64,000 nt of DNA from Acinetobacter sp. NIPH 2100 (GTDB lineage Bacteria > Pseudomonadota > Gammaproteobacteria > Pseudomonadales > Moraxellaceae): positions 3,331,021-3,395,020 of the forward strand of contig NZ_KB850224.1 in assembly GCF_000369805.1 (NCBI RefSeq), given 5' to 3'. The notes below the pieces were generated by a model. That model was not told the origin of the DNA. It did not search any database and saw only the letters and a list, made by a program, of their open reading frames with translations. The position numbers and the translations under genes were made by a program. This document shows positions 27,726-36,261 of this stretch, in pieces; position 1 is the first letter of the stretch, and each line of letters starts with the position of its first letter.

Positions 27726-28251
27726 AAAATCATTAGTAGCTTATGGCTACAAATCTTGGCTCATCAATTTTCTGACTAAAAATTCGCTCAAATAAACTTC
27801 GAGAAATTTCTACCATTCAATCAATGAAATATTTTCGATTGATCAACCAGTAAAAATCCACACAAGTTGTTCTTCTATTCTCTTAATGATCTTCTCGATG
27901 ATTCGTCATCATCAAGCTAGGTCGGCTATATTACTCTAAATTTCTTTAAAGTCAACAGGTAATTTAGATATTTTCAAAACTTATTCTCAAACCCAAAAAT
28001 TTAACCCTTAAGCCAAATCCTTGTTTCTAAACAAGTTTTTATCTGCATCACCGCCGATGGATGTGCATTCTACAGTATTTCAGACAGGGTGCAACCCCAT
28101 TTTTCAAATTCTTTTAAATTATTAATCCAAGCGACTATTTTTTGAACTGATCAGTTACTTTTAATGCCTTTTCTTTGTGTTTAAGAACTTTTTTTAAACA
28201 ATTAAGTCCAGTAGAATATGTCTCTTGCTTCACATTTTTTGGCACTTTTGA
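27726..28251. other. Intergenic region between the rRNA operon and yfiR
   Basis: About 526 bases. It holds the rRNA leader (27726-27920), the rRNA promoter (27928-27955) and the upstream region of yfiR. A perfect 12-base palindrome AACTGATCAGTT is at 28145-28156. No coding frame seen. Confidence 0.6.
27928..27955 (-). promoter_or_regulatory. rRNA operon promoter
   Basis: On the minus strand, TTGACT (27950-27955), a 16-base spacer and TAATAT (27928-27933), followed by a GC-rich discriminator (AGCCGACC), as usual for rRNA promoters under growth-rate and stringent control. About 200 bases of leader precede the 16S. Confidence 0.75.
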
Positions 28252-28764
28252 TTGAAAATACGGTTTGGTGGTAAAAAAGCTCAACATTTGTTGCTTATCG
28301 CATTGTTTGCCGTAAGCCCGCTTTGTTATGCCATTTCAACGCATAACTTCTATGAGTTAGCTTTATCTATATTAAGTTATAGTAAATGGTCGAACACCAG
28401 TCGCCCAACAATTTGCGTGATTGATAACCAAGATGCAGCAAGTCAGTTTCAAGCCAATATTCGTCAGCTTGCTTATGAGTATCAAGTTCAGGCTGTGACT
28501 GCTAAAGACTTTCCCAAAACAGATTGTCATGTTGCCTATTTCACAGTGACGTCGCCGCAACAACAGCAAAATTTAATTCAGGCGTATCCGTCTCGCTCAT
28601 TGCTTTCATTAAGTACCAATAACCCAGCCTGCGAAGTTGGAAGTATTTTCTGCTTATATAATAAGAAAACTTTTTCTACTTTTAAAGTGAACTTGGATGC
28701 ATTGAGCTATTCCAAAGTACATATTGATCCTCGTGTTTTACTCTTAGCGAAGAATGCGGGGTAA
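28252..28764 (+). CDS. yfiR: YfiR-like periplasmic inhibitor of the diguanylate cyclase
   Basis: A 170-residue exported protein (DUF4154/YfiR type). An N-terminal hydrophobic segment (HLLLIALFAVSPLCYA) is a signal peptide. Apart from C25 there, four cysteines at residues 55, 92, 127 and 134 give two likely disulfides; the C127-C134 spacing equals the C145-C152 pair known in Pseudomonas YfiR. In that system YfiR restrains the membrane cyclase YfiN and is released by redox stress. The TTG at 28252 is used since no ATG is in frame; the true start could be a little downstream. The stop is 5 bases before yfiN. Confidence 0.78.
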   Translation: MKIRFGGKKAQHLLLIALFAVSPLCYAISTHNFYELALSILSYSKWSNTSRPTICVIDNQDAASQFQANIRQLAYEYQVQAVTAKDFPKTDCHVAYFTVTSPQQQQNLIQAYPSRSLLSLSTNNPACEVGSIFCLYNKKTFSTFKVNLDALSYSKVHIDPRVLLLAKNAG

Positions 28765-28769
28765 ACATC

Positions 28770-29993
28770 GTGATTTCAAACTTATATCAATCTACCTCCT
28801 TACACGCATTATTCCGAAAATCACAATTTGCGATCTTTGCGATTACTTTTGTCATTTGCTCTTTTACTTTTGCCACCATTTCGATGTTCACCATGGAAAC
28901 CTATGCAAAACAGAATTTGCAGCTCTTAAGTCAAACTGTTTTAGAACGTGTGCAACCTGCAGTCGTGTTTAAAGATAAAGGGGCAATCGATCAAATCCTT
29001 GATGACTATACAAGTGAACATGCGATCCGTAGCATTCATGTGTATGACCCTCAGCAAAAATTATTAGCTGAAAGTACCAAAAAAGTCGCGCATACCTCAG
29101 TGATGCAGGATTTAATGGATCGATGGTTTTTACATGATCCAATTAAATTAATGGTCGTTCATCATAAAAAGAAAGTTGGAGAACTGGTACTCTATGGTAG
29201 TTCTGAGAATATTCTACATTTTCTAAAAACCATTATTATTGGTCTTGCGATTTCAATGTTTTTTATTGTGATTGCTTTACTTTGGTCAGTAAACATTACT
29301 TATCGCCAAATTATGCAAGCGATTAAACCCTTGACCCATATCGCACAATTGGTCAGTGATCAAAAAGCCTATAATTTACGCTTCCCCAGTAATCACATCC
29401 ATGAATTTCAAAACTTAAACACGGTATTCAACGAACTTTTAGAAGAAATTCAAATTTGGCATACGCATCTGCAAAAAGAAAATCGACAGCTTTCTTTCCA
29501 GGCGCATCATGATCAGCTCACCAGCTTGCCGAATCGTCATTATTTTTACCAAGAATTATTTAATATTTTTGAAAACCCACAATACCGTCACAGCTCAGCC
29601 TTATTATTTATCGACAATAATAAGTTTAAAGTGATTAATGATGAATATGGACATTTAGCTGGAGATGCTGTTTTAAAAGAAATGGCATCTCGTTTAAGGC
29701 TTTCTGTCCGCTATGAAGATTTTATTGCCCGTTTAGGCGGTGATGAATTTGCGATCATTTTGCATTCAATTCACCATACAGATCATTTAAGGACAATTGC
29801 TGAAGGCGTGCTCGCAAGTTGCGAACAACCTTTAGAGTTTAACGGACAAACAATTCATTTCGGCTTTAGCTTAGGGGTTGCTTTTTCCCAGTTTGCAGAG
29901 AATCCAGAGGATTTGATTATGCAAGCCGATCAAGCCATGTATAAAGCTAAGAGTTTAAATCCACATTGGTTTCTTTATAAACCAGAAATTTAG
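28770..29993 (+). CDS. yfiN: Membrane diguanylate cyclase YfiN/TpbB
   Basis: A 407-residue protein with an N-terminal membrane segment (about 17-40), a periplasmic sensor domain (about 45-145), a second membrane segment (IIIGLAISMFFIVIALLWSV), a HAMP domain, and a GGDEF cyclase domain (about 245-405). The active site reads RLGGDEFAI, and RYED exactly five residues before GGDEF is an inhibitory I-site, so feedback control by product is expected. It makes cyclic-di-GMP, promoting biofilm. A GTG start is used just after the yfiR stop. Neighbours yfiR (inhibitor) and yfiB (activating lipoprotein) complete the known switch. Confidence 0.87.
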   Translation: MISNLYQSTSLHALFRKSQFAIFAITFVICSFTFATISMFTMETYAKQNLQLLSQTVLERVQPAVVFKDKGAIDQILDDYTSEHAIRSIHVYDPQQKLLAESTKKVAHTSVMQDLMDRWFLHDPIKLMVVHHKKKVGELVLYGSSENILHFLKTIIIGLAISMFFIVIALLWSVNITYRQIMQAIKPLTHIAQLVSDQKAYNLRFPSNHIHEFQNLNTVFNELLEEIQIWHTHLQKENRQLSFQAHHDQLTSLPNRHYFYQELFNIFENPQYRHSSALLFIDNNKFKVINDEYGHLAGDAVLKEMASRLRLSVRYEDFIARLGGDEFAIILHSIHHTDHLRTIAEGVLASCEQPLEFNGQTIHFGFSLGVAFSQFAENPEDLIMQADQAMYKAKSLNPHWFLYKPEI

Positions 29994-30001
29994 GACATGT
30001 T

Positions 30002-30481
30002 ATGCGCGCTCACACCATTAAAATTTCATTTATTGCGTTACTCTGCCTAACATTGGCTGGCTGCTTAAGTTTTGGCCCGTTGAAATATCGTCAGGTCAAA
30101 ATGCTGAAGAAGGAAGGCTTCGTTCTAACGGATGAAGGCTGGACACTTGGTCTACCTGAACGTTTGTTATTTGATTTTAATAATGCAGAAATTAAACCAG
30201 AACATCAAAAAGAAATTGTTCGTTTGGCAACTCAATTGAACAAATATGACCTACAGAAATTAAAAATCGTAGGTCATACCGATGATATTGGTAATCCTGA
30301 GTACAACCAGAAACTCTCTGAAGAACGTGCTCAAAGTGTTTCAACCATCTTTGTTGCTCAAGGTTTCAAACAAAATAACTTAACTGTCGTTGGCCGTGGT
30401 TCACATCAGCCATTTGTTCCCAACACCTCTGATGAAAACCGTGCCAGCAATCGCCGCGTGAATGTCATCATCATTCCTTAA
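30002..30481 (+). CDS. yfiB: YfiB-like OmpA-family outer-membrane lipoprotein
   Basis: A 159-residue lipoprotein. The lipobox LAGC at about residues 18-21 follows a hydrophobic signal. The rest is an OmpA C-terminal peptidoglycan-binding domain: FDFNNAEIKPEH, then VGHTDDIGNPEYNQKLSEERA and the closing NRRVNVIII. In the Yfi system YfiB sequesters YfiR at the outer membrane and so activates YfiN. It follows yfiN by 8 bases and ends before the terminator at 30497-30528, closing the operon. Confidence 0.85.
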   Translation: MRAHTIKISFIALLCLTLAGCLSFGPLKYRQVKMLKKEGFVLTDEGWTLGLPERLLFDFNNAEIKPEHQKEIVRLATQLNKYDLQKLKIVGHTDDIGNPEYNQKLSEERAQSVSTIFVAQGFKQNNLTVVGRGSHQPFVPNTSDENRASNRRVNVIIIP

Positions 30482-30496
30482 TTTTTGTAAGCTCAT

Positions 30497-30528
30497 AAAA
30501 AAGCCGACTTCATTTAGTCGGCTTTTTT
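30497..30528. terminator. Bidirectional terminator between yfiB and the metallophosphoesterase
   Basis: AAAAAAGCCGACT and AGTCGGCTTTTTT form a 13-bp stem with a 6-base loop. It follows the yfiB stop by 15 bases and the opposite-strand gene's stop at 30531 by 3 bases. Confidence 0.88.
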
Positions 30529-30530
30529 AT

Positions 30531-31541
30531 TTAAATCAATTCAATAATATCGATGGTTGGTGGGACACGAAAACGGAATGGCACACCAACCATCCCCGTC
30601 CCTACCGTAACAAAAACATCCGCATGTTCATGTGTATAGAAACCTTTCTTGTGTCCCAAAATAGACACCCGCTTCATAATATAACTGGTAATCCATGGCA
30701 GCTCGATCTGCCCGCCATGAGTGTGCCCCGAAAGCATCAATGGCCGTGTTGGTAATTCAGGTACCATATCTACTGTATCTGGGTTATGCGACAAAATCAG
30801 CCAAGGCTTGTCTTGAGGTAAATCTGGCATAAAGCGCATATTCGCCTTCCCTGCCCATAAATCTCCAATTCCGATCAAACGGAACTCATCAAAATCAACA
30901 ATTTTCCCTTCAATATCTATCACGTTGTTTTGTTCGAGCGCCTTACTCAACAAGGCCTGAATTGGAGGGCCTGGATATTGTTCATCGTGATTGCCAGGTA
31001 CCGAATAAACAGGTGCTTGAATTTGCTTTAAAATCTCCAGCTCCTGTACCAAACGATTTTCAGGTTCATAGGTCCAATCACCAGCCACCACAACCAAATC
31101 TGGCTGTTCTTGATTGAGTTTTTTCACAATGCTTTTTAATTGGCGCTCATGCCCTGAAAATAACCCAACATGCATATCTGCAACTAAAGCCACTTTAACT
31201 GGCTGGGTAAATTCACGTTTAGGATCTAAACGATATTGATGATATTTAACATGAACTTGATGGGGTTCTACAAAACGAGCATAGATCAGTACACTACTGA
31301 GCAATCCAATAAATGCAGCTTGATGTAAGCTGTAATATCCAACCCAACCTGCAAAAATGCTAAAAAACCAAAGTGGCACTAATAAATAAGACAGATAAAA
31401 CGCCAGCAGATGCACAAAGGCTTTAAAAGGATGAATGGTTTCGGTCCGTGCTTGATGAACCCAAGCTTGAATAAATGCCCAAAATGCCAGAACAGCAAAA
31501 ATAAGGTAAAAACCAATGATGATAGTATCTGAATTCGACAT
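30531..31541 (-). CDS. Membrane-bound metallophosphoesterase (YaeI-like)
   Basis: A 336-residue protein from the ATG at 31541, preceded by GAGGG; the longer frame to 31577 has no ribosome site. It has three or so N-terminal membrane segments and then a calcineurin-like catalytic domain: DMHVGLFSG, GDWTYE, PGNHDE, LSHNPDTVD and SGHTHGGQIELP. All metal ligands are present. In E. coli, the related YaeI and in other species LpxG-type enzymes act on lipid phosphates such as UDP-diacylglucosamine. A role in lipid metabolism is inferred, since PlsC and a phospholipase D gene are close by. Confidence 0.8.
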   Translation of the reverse strand: MSNSDTIIIGFYLIFAVLAFWAFIQAWVHQARTETIHPFKAFVHLLAFYLSYLLVPLWFFSIFAGWVGYYSLHQAAFIGLLSSVLIYARFVEPHQVHVKYHQYRLDPKREFTQPVKVALVADMHVGLFSGHERQLKSIVKKLNQEQPDLVVVAGDWTYEPENRLVQELEILKQIQAPVYSVPGNHDEQYPGPPIQALLSKALEQNNVIDIEGKIVDFDEFRLIGIGDLWAGKANMRFMPDLPQDKPWLILSHNPDTVDMVPELPTRPLMLSGHTHGGQIELPWITSYIMKRVSILGHKKGFYTHEHADVFVTVGTGMVGVPFRFRVPPTIDIIELI

Positions 31542-31644
31542 TACAGCCCTCTTTAACTTCACTTTAGGGACATACATCTCATCTTATATTTATCTTTTTC
31601 GATGAAATGGTATACTCGAGCCCAACTTTTAATCAGTAACGATT

Positions 31645-33273
31645 ATGACGCAATTTTCTCATTTAAATAGCAAACATACAAAGATAAGTACAACCGCTTA
31701 CAATAAAAATATGCTTGCGATTTATATCACGATTGCGCTCACGGCGACTGGTTGCAGTACCTTGCCTAAACATAAAATTGAACCTGTCATACAAACCACC
31801 ACACAAATTGACACCTCACAAACCTCCTTAGCGCAAGTGATCAAACCCTTACAAGAACAGCATCCTGACCTGACAGGCTATCATGTTTTATATGAGCCCT
31901 TAGAGGCGTTGGCAGCCCGCCTTCGCCTGATAGACAAGGCCGAAAAAACCTTAGATTTACAATACTATATTTGGGACAATGACAAAGTAGGTGCATTGGC
32001 ACTGCATGCGTTAATTCGTGCAGCGGATCGTGGTGTTCGGGTTCGATTGCTGATTGATGATAATAATGCGAAACATACTGAAGGCATTTTCTTCGCTTTA
32101 GCTCAGCACCCAAATATTGAAGTGAAACTCTTTAATCCTTATCGCTTTCGTAAGTATCGTGCCATTGATATGGTATTGGACTTAAAGCGAATCAACCGTC
32201 GTATGCACAATAAGAGTTTTATTGCCGATCATCAGGTCGCTTTGATTGGTGGTCGCAATATGACCAACCAATATTACAATGTCAGTGATACTTATCAATT
32301 TTCTGATGTCGATGTCATGCTGTTTGGCACCGCAGTCAATGATATCTCTCAATCATTTGATGATTACTGGAATCATGAATATGCCTATGACGTCAAAGAA
32401 GTGGTTAAAGAAAAATCTCATCGCTTGAGTTACGAAAGTTTAAAACAGCAGCTTGATGAGCACTATAAACGGGTTACGGTACAAAACTATTTAGATTTAA
32501 CCAGTCGTTCCCAAGCTGTTGATGCTCTCATGGATCGTGATATTTCTCTCGATTGGGTCAAAGCAGAAGTGGTTAAGGACTCACCCGATAAAATTAAATC
32601 AAAAGCCAAAAAAGAAGAGCATCTTAACTTCCAGCTCATTAATCATTTGGAACAGCCTGAAAAGAATATCGATTTAATTTCTGCTTATTTTGTGCCTGAA
32701 AAGAAAGGGACGAAAATTTTAAGTGATTTGGCACAAGATGGTGTCGAAGTTAGAGTGTTGACCAATTCATTCAAAGCCAATGATGTTGCCGTCGTGCATG
32801 CATTTTATGGTAAATATCGCCAAGAATTACTTGAAAATGGCGTGCAACTTTATGAATTCTTACCTGCTTTAGATAAAAATGATTTAGATAAACATACCGA
32901 AGATTTGGCGAAAAAAGCCAAGGTCAACCTTAAGGGATTAAGCCGTTCAAGCCTGCATGCCAAGCTGATGGCCTTAGATGAAAAACAGGTTTTCATTGGC
33001 TCATTTAATTTTGATCCACGCTCGGCTTATTTGAATACCGAAATTGGGGTATTACTCAACAGCCCACCATTGGCACAAGCCGTACATACCACAATGGATC
33101 ACAATCTAAAGACTTACGCCTATCGCTTGGTATTGGATGCCAACAAGAACATCACTTGGCAGCGTGAAACGCCACAAGGTCCTTTGATCTATACCAAAGA
33201 ACCGAAAATGAAATGGTGGCAAAGAGCTGGGATGAAAATCATCTCATGGTTACCTATTGAAGGTTTTATGTAG
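31645..33273 (+). CDS. Phospholipase D-like / cardiolipin synthase family lipoprotein
   Basis: A 542-residue protein with an N-terminal lipobox (TATGC at about residues 33-37) and two HKD motifs: MHNKSFIADHQVALIGGRN and LHAKLMALDEKQVFIGSFNFDPRS. The two motifs pair to form one active site. The layout (two phospholipase D domains, a lipidated N-terminus) suits a periplasm-facing ClsC-type cardiolipin synthase or phosphatidyl transferase. It converges on the PlsC-like gene with an 8-base overlap of the two stop ends and diverges from the metallophosphoesterase gene. An internal ATG at 31711 is an alternative start but would shorten the signal. Confidence 0.82.
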   Translation: MTQFSHLNSKHTKISTTAYNKNMLAIYITIALTATGCSTLPKHKIEPVIQTTTQIDTSQTSLAQVIKPLQEQHPDLTGYHVLYEPLEALAARLRLIDKAEKTLDLQYYIWDNDKVGALALHALIRAADRGVRVRLLIDDNNAKHTEGIFFALAQHPNIEVKLFNPYRFRKYRAIDMVLDLKRINRRMHNKSFIADHQVALIGGRNMTNQYYNVSDTYQFSDVDVMLFGTAVNDISQSFDDYWNHEYAYDVKEVVKEKSHRLSYESLKQQLDEHYKRVTVQNYLDLTSRSQAVDALMDRDISLDWVKAEVVKDSPDKIKSKAKKEEHLNFQLINHLEQPEKNIDLISAYFVPEKKGTKILSDLAQDGVEVRVLTNSFKANDVAVVHAFYGKYRQELLENGVQLYEFLPALDKNDLDKHTEDLAKKAKVNLKGLSRSSLHAKLMALDEKQVFIGSFNFDPRSAYLNTEIGVLLNSPPLAQAVHTTMDHNLKTYAYRLVLDANKNITWQRETPQGPLIYTKEPKMKWWQRAGMKIISWLPIEGFM

Positions 33274-34096
33274 TTTCAAGTGTTTCTGGCAATACCGTCA
33301 GTACTTTCCGTTGCAATTGTGCCAAACCTGCTCGCATCTGGCGATCCACTTCTTTGGTTAAACTCTCAACCGTATGACCTTCTACAGGAATGGCAGGCAA
33401 TGTCATTAAATGTGCAGTCACTTGCGGCATTTCTAAAACACGTTGTACATGCTCTGCAAAGGTCATCTCTCCAATAAACGGTGCCACTAAATCCAGTTCA
33501 CCTTGTTGATTGACATAGCAAATCACACAAATCTGTACTGGTCGTTGCGCTTCGATTGCAGCACCAAGTAACCGCCCATGTACTTTCTTGACTTTGCTAC
33601 CATCAGTCGTGGTTGCTTCAGGAAAGAATAGAACAGGAATATCTTGTTTTAAAAACGCTGCAATTTGCTCACGAATTCGGATTGAATCACCAGAGCCACG
33701 CTTAATAAACAGAGTACCGCCACCTTTTGCCAAATTGCCTAAAATAGGCCACTTTTCGACTTCGGCTTTGGCCAAGAAAAAGATCCGTGCGCCCGACCCC
33801 AAAACTGCGACATCCAACCAAGAAATATGGTTACTGACCCATAATGCAGGTTCACGCGGAATCGTCCCATGAACCTGAACTTCAATATTGAATACTTCAC
33901 ATAAGCGACGACAGAAATACTGCACATAGCGTGTATTTACAGGATTATTCGGATCTTTATATAAACCATGACGGTAAATGAGATAAAAGCCTTCACCGAT
34001 CGTCTCTAGACCAGAGGCTAATTTTTTACTGTATAAACTAAATTTCGAAAACAAACTTAATGGTGTGTTATTTACTGCTGTTGCTTGTTGAGTCAT
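33266..34096 (-). CDS. plsC: 1-acyl-glycerol-3-phosphate acyltransferase (PlsC-like)
   Basis: A 276-residue acyltransferase. Core motifs: SNHISWLDV (HX4D, catalytic), FFLAKAEVEKWPILG, FIKRGSGDSIR and FFPEATTTDGSKVKKVHG (the FPEG-type motif). It moves an acyl group to lyso-phosphatidic acid in membrane lipid synthesis. The catalytic domain is preceded by about 60 residues with a weakly hydrophobic segment. It overlaps the convergent phospholipase D gene by 8 bases. An E. coli-like plsC may exist elsewhere, so this may be a paralogue (OlsA/NlaB-type). Confidence 0.82.
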   Translation of the reverse strand: MTQQATAVNNTPLSLFSKFSLYSKKLASGLETIGEGFYLIYRHGLYKDPNNPVNTRYVQYFCRRLCEVFNIEVQVHGTIPREPALWVSNHISWLDVAVLGSGARIFFLAKAEVEKWPILGNLAKGGGTLFIKRGSGDSIRIREQIAAFLKQDIPVLFFPEATTTDGSKVKKVHGRLLGAAIEAQRPVQICVICYVNQQGELDLVAPFIGEMTFAEHVQRVLEMPQVTAHLMTLPAIPVEGHTVESLTKEVDRQMRAGLAQLQRKVLTVLPETLETT

Positions 34097-34286
34097 AAAT
34101 TATTAAAACCGTACGCATATATGCACGAATGCATTGAATTCACCTGTTATATCATGACCATATCAGCTTGTAGAAGTTTCCACGATAACAAAAAACGAAT
34201 GTGAGCATAATTTTTTTCAATTTTAAAAGATTTATCAGATCAAATATTATAAATAAATCGAATTAATAGATTAATAAGGTGATGTG

Positions 34287-34427
34287 ATGAACCCACAAAC
34301 CACGACATCTGAATCCCAAACTACGATTCCATATGGCTATGCTTTGAGAATGTTTTTGGGGTGGTCAATTTTATACATGGGAACCTTGGTCGGATTCATA
34401 GAGCTTTTACGTCGTAATGTCATATAA
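34287..34427 (+). CDS. 46-residue single-pass membrane protein (too short for standard ORF cut-off)
   Basis: The ATG at 34287 is preceded by AAGGTG with good spacing. Residues 1-18 are Thr/Ser/Gln-rich; residues 20-40 are hydrophobic (LGWSILYMGTLVGFIEL), and the tail RRN is basic, so it should lie in the membrane with the N-terminus outside or in the periplasm. The stop is TAA at 34425-34427. It precedes hflX by 74 bases. A palindromic hairpin at 34451-34481 follows. Function unknown. Confidence 0.6.
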   Translation: MNPQTTTSESQTTIPYGYALRMFLGWSILYMGTLVGFIELLRRNVI

Positions 34428-34450
34428 GTCGAGTAAGTCTTTGCCCTTTG

Positions 34451-34481
34451 CTTGAAGTTTATTCTAGAATAAGACTTTAAG
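34451..34481. repeat. Palindrome between the small membrane gene and hflX
   Basis: A perfect 14-base palindrome, TTATTCTAGAATAA (34459-34472), sits inside a longer imperfect palindrome with arms CTT.AAGT and ACTT.AAG and one bulged base. It could be the terminator of the small gene or a regulator site for hflX. Confidence 0.5.
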
Positions 34482-34501
34482 TATCAGGATTACAGAACAG
34501 C

Positions 34502-35845
34502 GTGGAAAATTTTGAGCAGCGTCAAAGTGGTGAACGGGCAATATTAGTCAGTGTGTCTGTTCAACTGCTCGATGATCTTGATGCTGAAGAGTTTCGATTG
34601 CTCGCTCAATCTGCTGGTGCTGAAATCCTTGAACATATTTCTGTGCAACGCAATAGACCTGACCCTAAATTTTTTATTGGTTCAGGTAAAGTCGAGGAGA
34701 TTGCTGAGTTAGTCCAATATCTCGAAGCAGAGTTGGTCATTTTTGACCATTCCCTCTCCCCTGCTCAAGAACGAAATTTGGAACGCATCCTCAAGTGCCG
34801 TGTGATTGACCGTACGGGCTTAATTCTGGACATTTTCGCCTTACGTGCCCGAACCCATGAAGGTAAATTGCAAGTTGAATTGGCTCAGCTCAAACATTTA
34901 TCAACTCGCTTAATTCGTGGCTTTACAGGCAACCTTGAACAACAAAAAGGGGGGATTGGGTTACGTGGTCCAGGTGAATCTCAACTGGAAACAGACCGCC
35001 GCTTGATTCGAGTGCGGATTACTCAGCTCAAAGATAAACTGGTTAAAGTACAACAAACGCGTTTACAAGGACGCGCCGCGCGACAAAAAGCCGCCATTCC
35101 AACCATCTCGTTAGTCGGCTATACCAACGCGGGAAAATCAACTCTATTTAATATTCTAGCCAAAAGTGATGTCTATGCTGCCGATCAACTGTTTGCGACG
35201 CTCGATCCAACCTTACGTCGTTTAGACTGGGATGGTGTCGGTACGGTAGTACTGGCAGATACCGTAGGCTTCGTACGTAATTTACAACATGATCTGGTTG
35301 AATCTTTCAAAGCAACCTTAGAAGAAACCTTAGAAGCAACCTTGCTGTTACACATTATTGATAGCAGTAGCCCCAACATGTCTGAACAGATTGAAGCCGT
35401 AGAATCTGTACTTAAAGAAATTGGTGCTGATGCGCCTATTTTGCATGTTTACAATAAAATTGATCTCAGCGGTGATGCTGCCAAAATTATTTATAAGACA
35501 AAGGACTTACCTGATCGAGTCTATGTTTCAGCCCATGCTGGGCAAGGACTTGAACTGCTTAGCCAAGCGGTACAACAATGTCTGATGGGGCAGTTACAAC
35601 AGTTTGACTTAGTGCTCAAACCTGCTTACGGTAAACTACGCACACAACTTTATACCCTGAATGTGATTCAGTCTGAACATTATGATGAGCAAGGCGACCT
35701 GCATTTATCGGTATGTATTGCTCCACATAAATTAGAGCAACTCATTAAACAGGCACATTTGCCATTAGACGAAATTCTTGGAAAAAAAGCTTCCCAATTT
35801 CAGCGACCTTTGGAAGAATTTGAGATCGATCATCCAATACCTTAA
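34502..35845 (+). CDS. hflX: GTPase HflX
   Basis: A 447-residue ribosome-associated GTPase. The N-terminal HflX domain (FDHSLSPAQERNLERILKCR at about 82-101, and RTGLILDIFALRARTHEGKL) is followed by the glycine-rich GGIGLRGPGESQLETDRR linker and the G domain (GYTNAGKSTLFN, DTVGFVRNL, NKIDLS). HflX splits stalled or heat-damaged 70S ribosomes. The GTG at 34502 is used as start; the first residues match E. coli HflX length. It is not next to hfq here. Confidence 0.93.
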   Translation: MENFEQRQSGERAILVSVSVQLLDDLDAEEFRLLAQSAGAEILEHISVQRNRPDPKFFIGSGKVEEIAELVQYLEAELVIFDHSLSPAQERNLERILKCRVIDRTGLILDIFALRARTHEGKLQVELAQLKHLSTRLIRGFTGNLEQQKGGIGLRGPGESQLETDRRLIRVRITQLKDKLVKVQQTRLQGRAARQKAAIPTISLVGYTNAGKSTLFNILAKSDVYAADQLFATLDPTLRRLDWDGVGTVVLADTVGFVRNLQHDLVESFKATLEETLEATLLLHIIDSSSPNMSEQIEAVESVLKEIGADAPILHVYNKIDLSGDAAKIIYKTKDLPDRVYVSAHAGQGLELLSQAVQQCLMGQLQQFDLVLKPAYGKLRTQLYTLNVIQSEHYDEQGDLHLSVCIAPHKLEQLIKQAHLPLDEILGKKASQFQRPLEEFEIDHPIP

Positions 35846-35887
35846 TTGCAATCAGCCATCGTTCGAATAGACGAGAGTAAAAAGAAA

Positions 35888-36250
35888 ATGAAACATATTG
35901 ATTGGACAGCTTGGTTTGCCACGATTTTATTAATCATCGTCTATCGTGAAGGGGCTGTCGCAATCACAAAAGCCTTAGGTCACCCTGAGCTGGGTAATTT
36001 GGTTGGACTTATAGGCTTATTGCTCACCTTATTAATCTGGAGAAGATTCAGAAAAATCTCTAATCGTCTCATTGATACCAACAACAAAATTTTGAAAGAA
36101 AGTGCCTTTGCCTTTCTCCCCATTTGTGCAGGTTCATTAATTATGCTGGTACATATGGGCAAAGAAATTCCTGCATTTTTATTTATCTTAACGTTCAGTA
36201 CATTATTGCCATTATGGATTTATGCCAAAATGGCGAAGCGTTGGTTATAA
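35888..36250 (+). CDS. CidA/LrgA-family holin-like membrane protein
   Basis: A 120-residue membrane protein from the ATG at 35888; the in-frame TTG at 35846 is less likely. It has about four hydrophobic segments with the LGHPELGNLVGLIGLLLT signature and LKESAFAFLPICAGSLIMLVHMG of the CidA/LrgA family. It overlaps in function with the LrgB-family gene 11 bases downstream. Such pairs form membrane channels linked to cell lysis or, as recently proposed, metabolite (pyruvate) transport. Confidence 0.8.
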   Translation: MKHIDWTAWFATILLIIVYREGAVAITKALGHPELGNLVGLIGLLLTLLIWRRFRKISNRLIDTNNKILKESAFAFLPICAGSLIMLVHMGKEIPAFLFILTFSTLLPLWIYAKMAKRWL

Positions 36251-36261
36251 GGAGCTGATCT

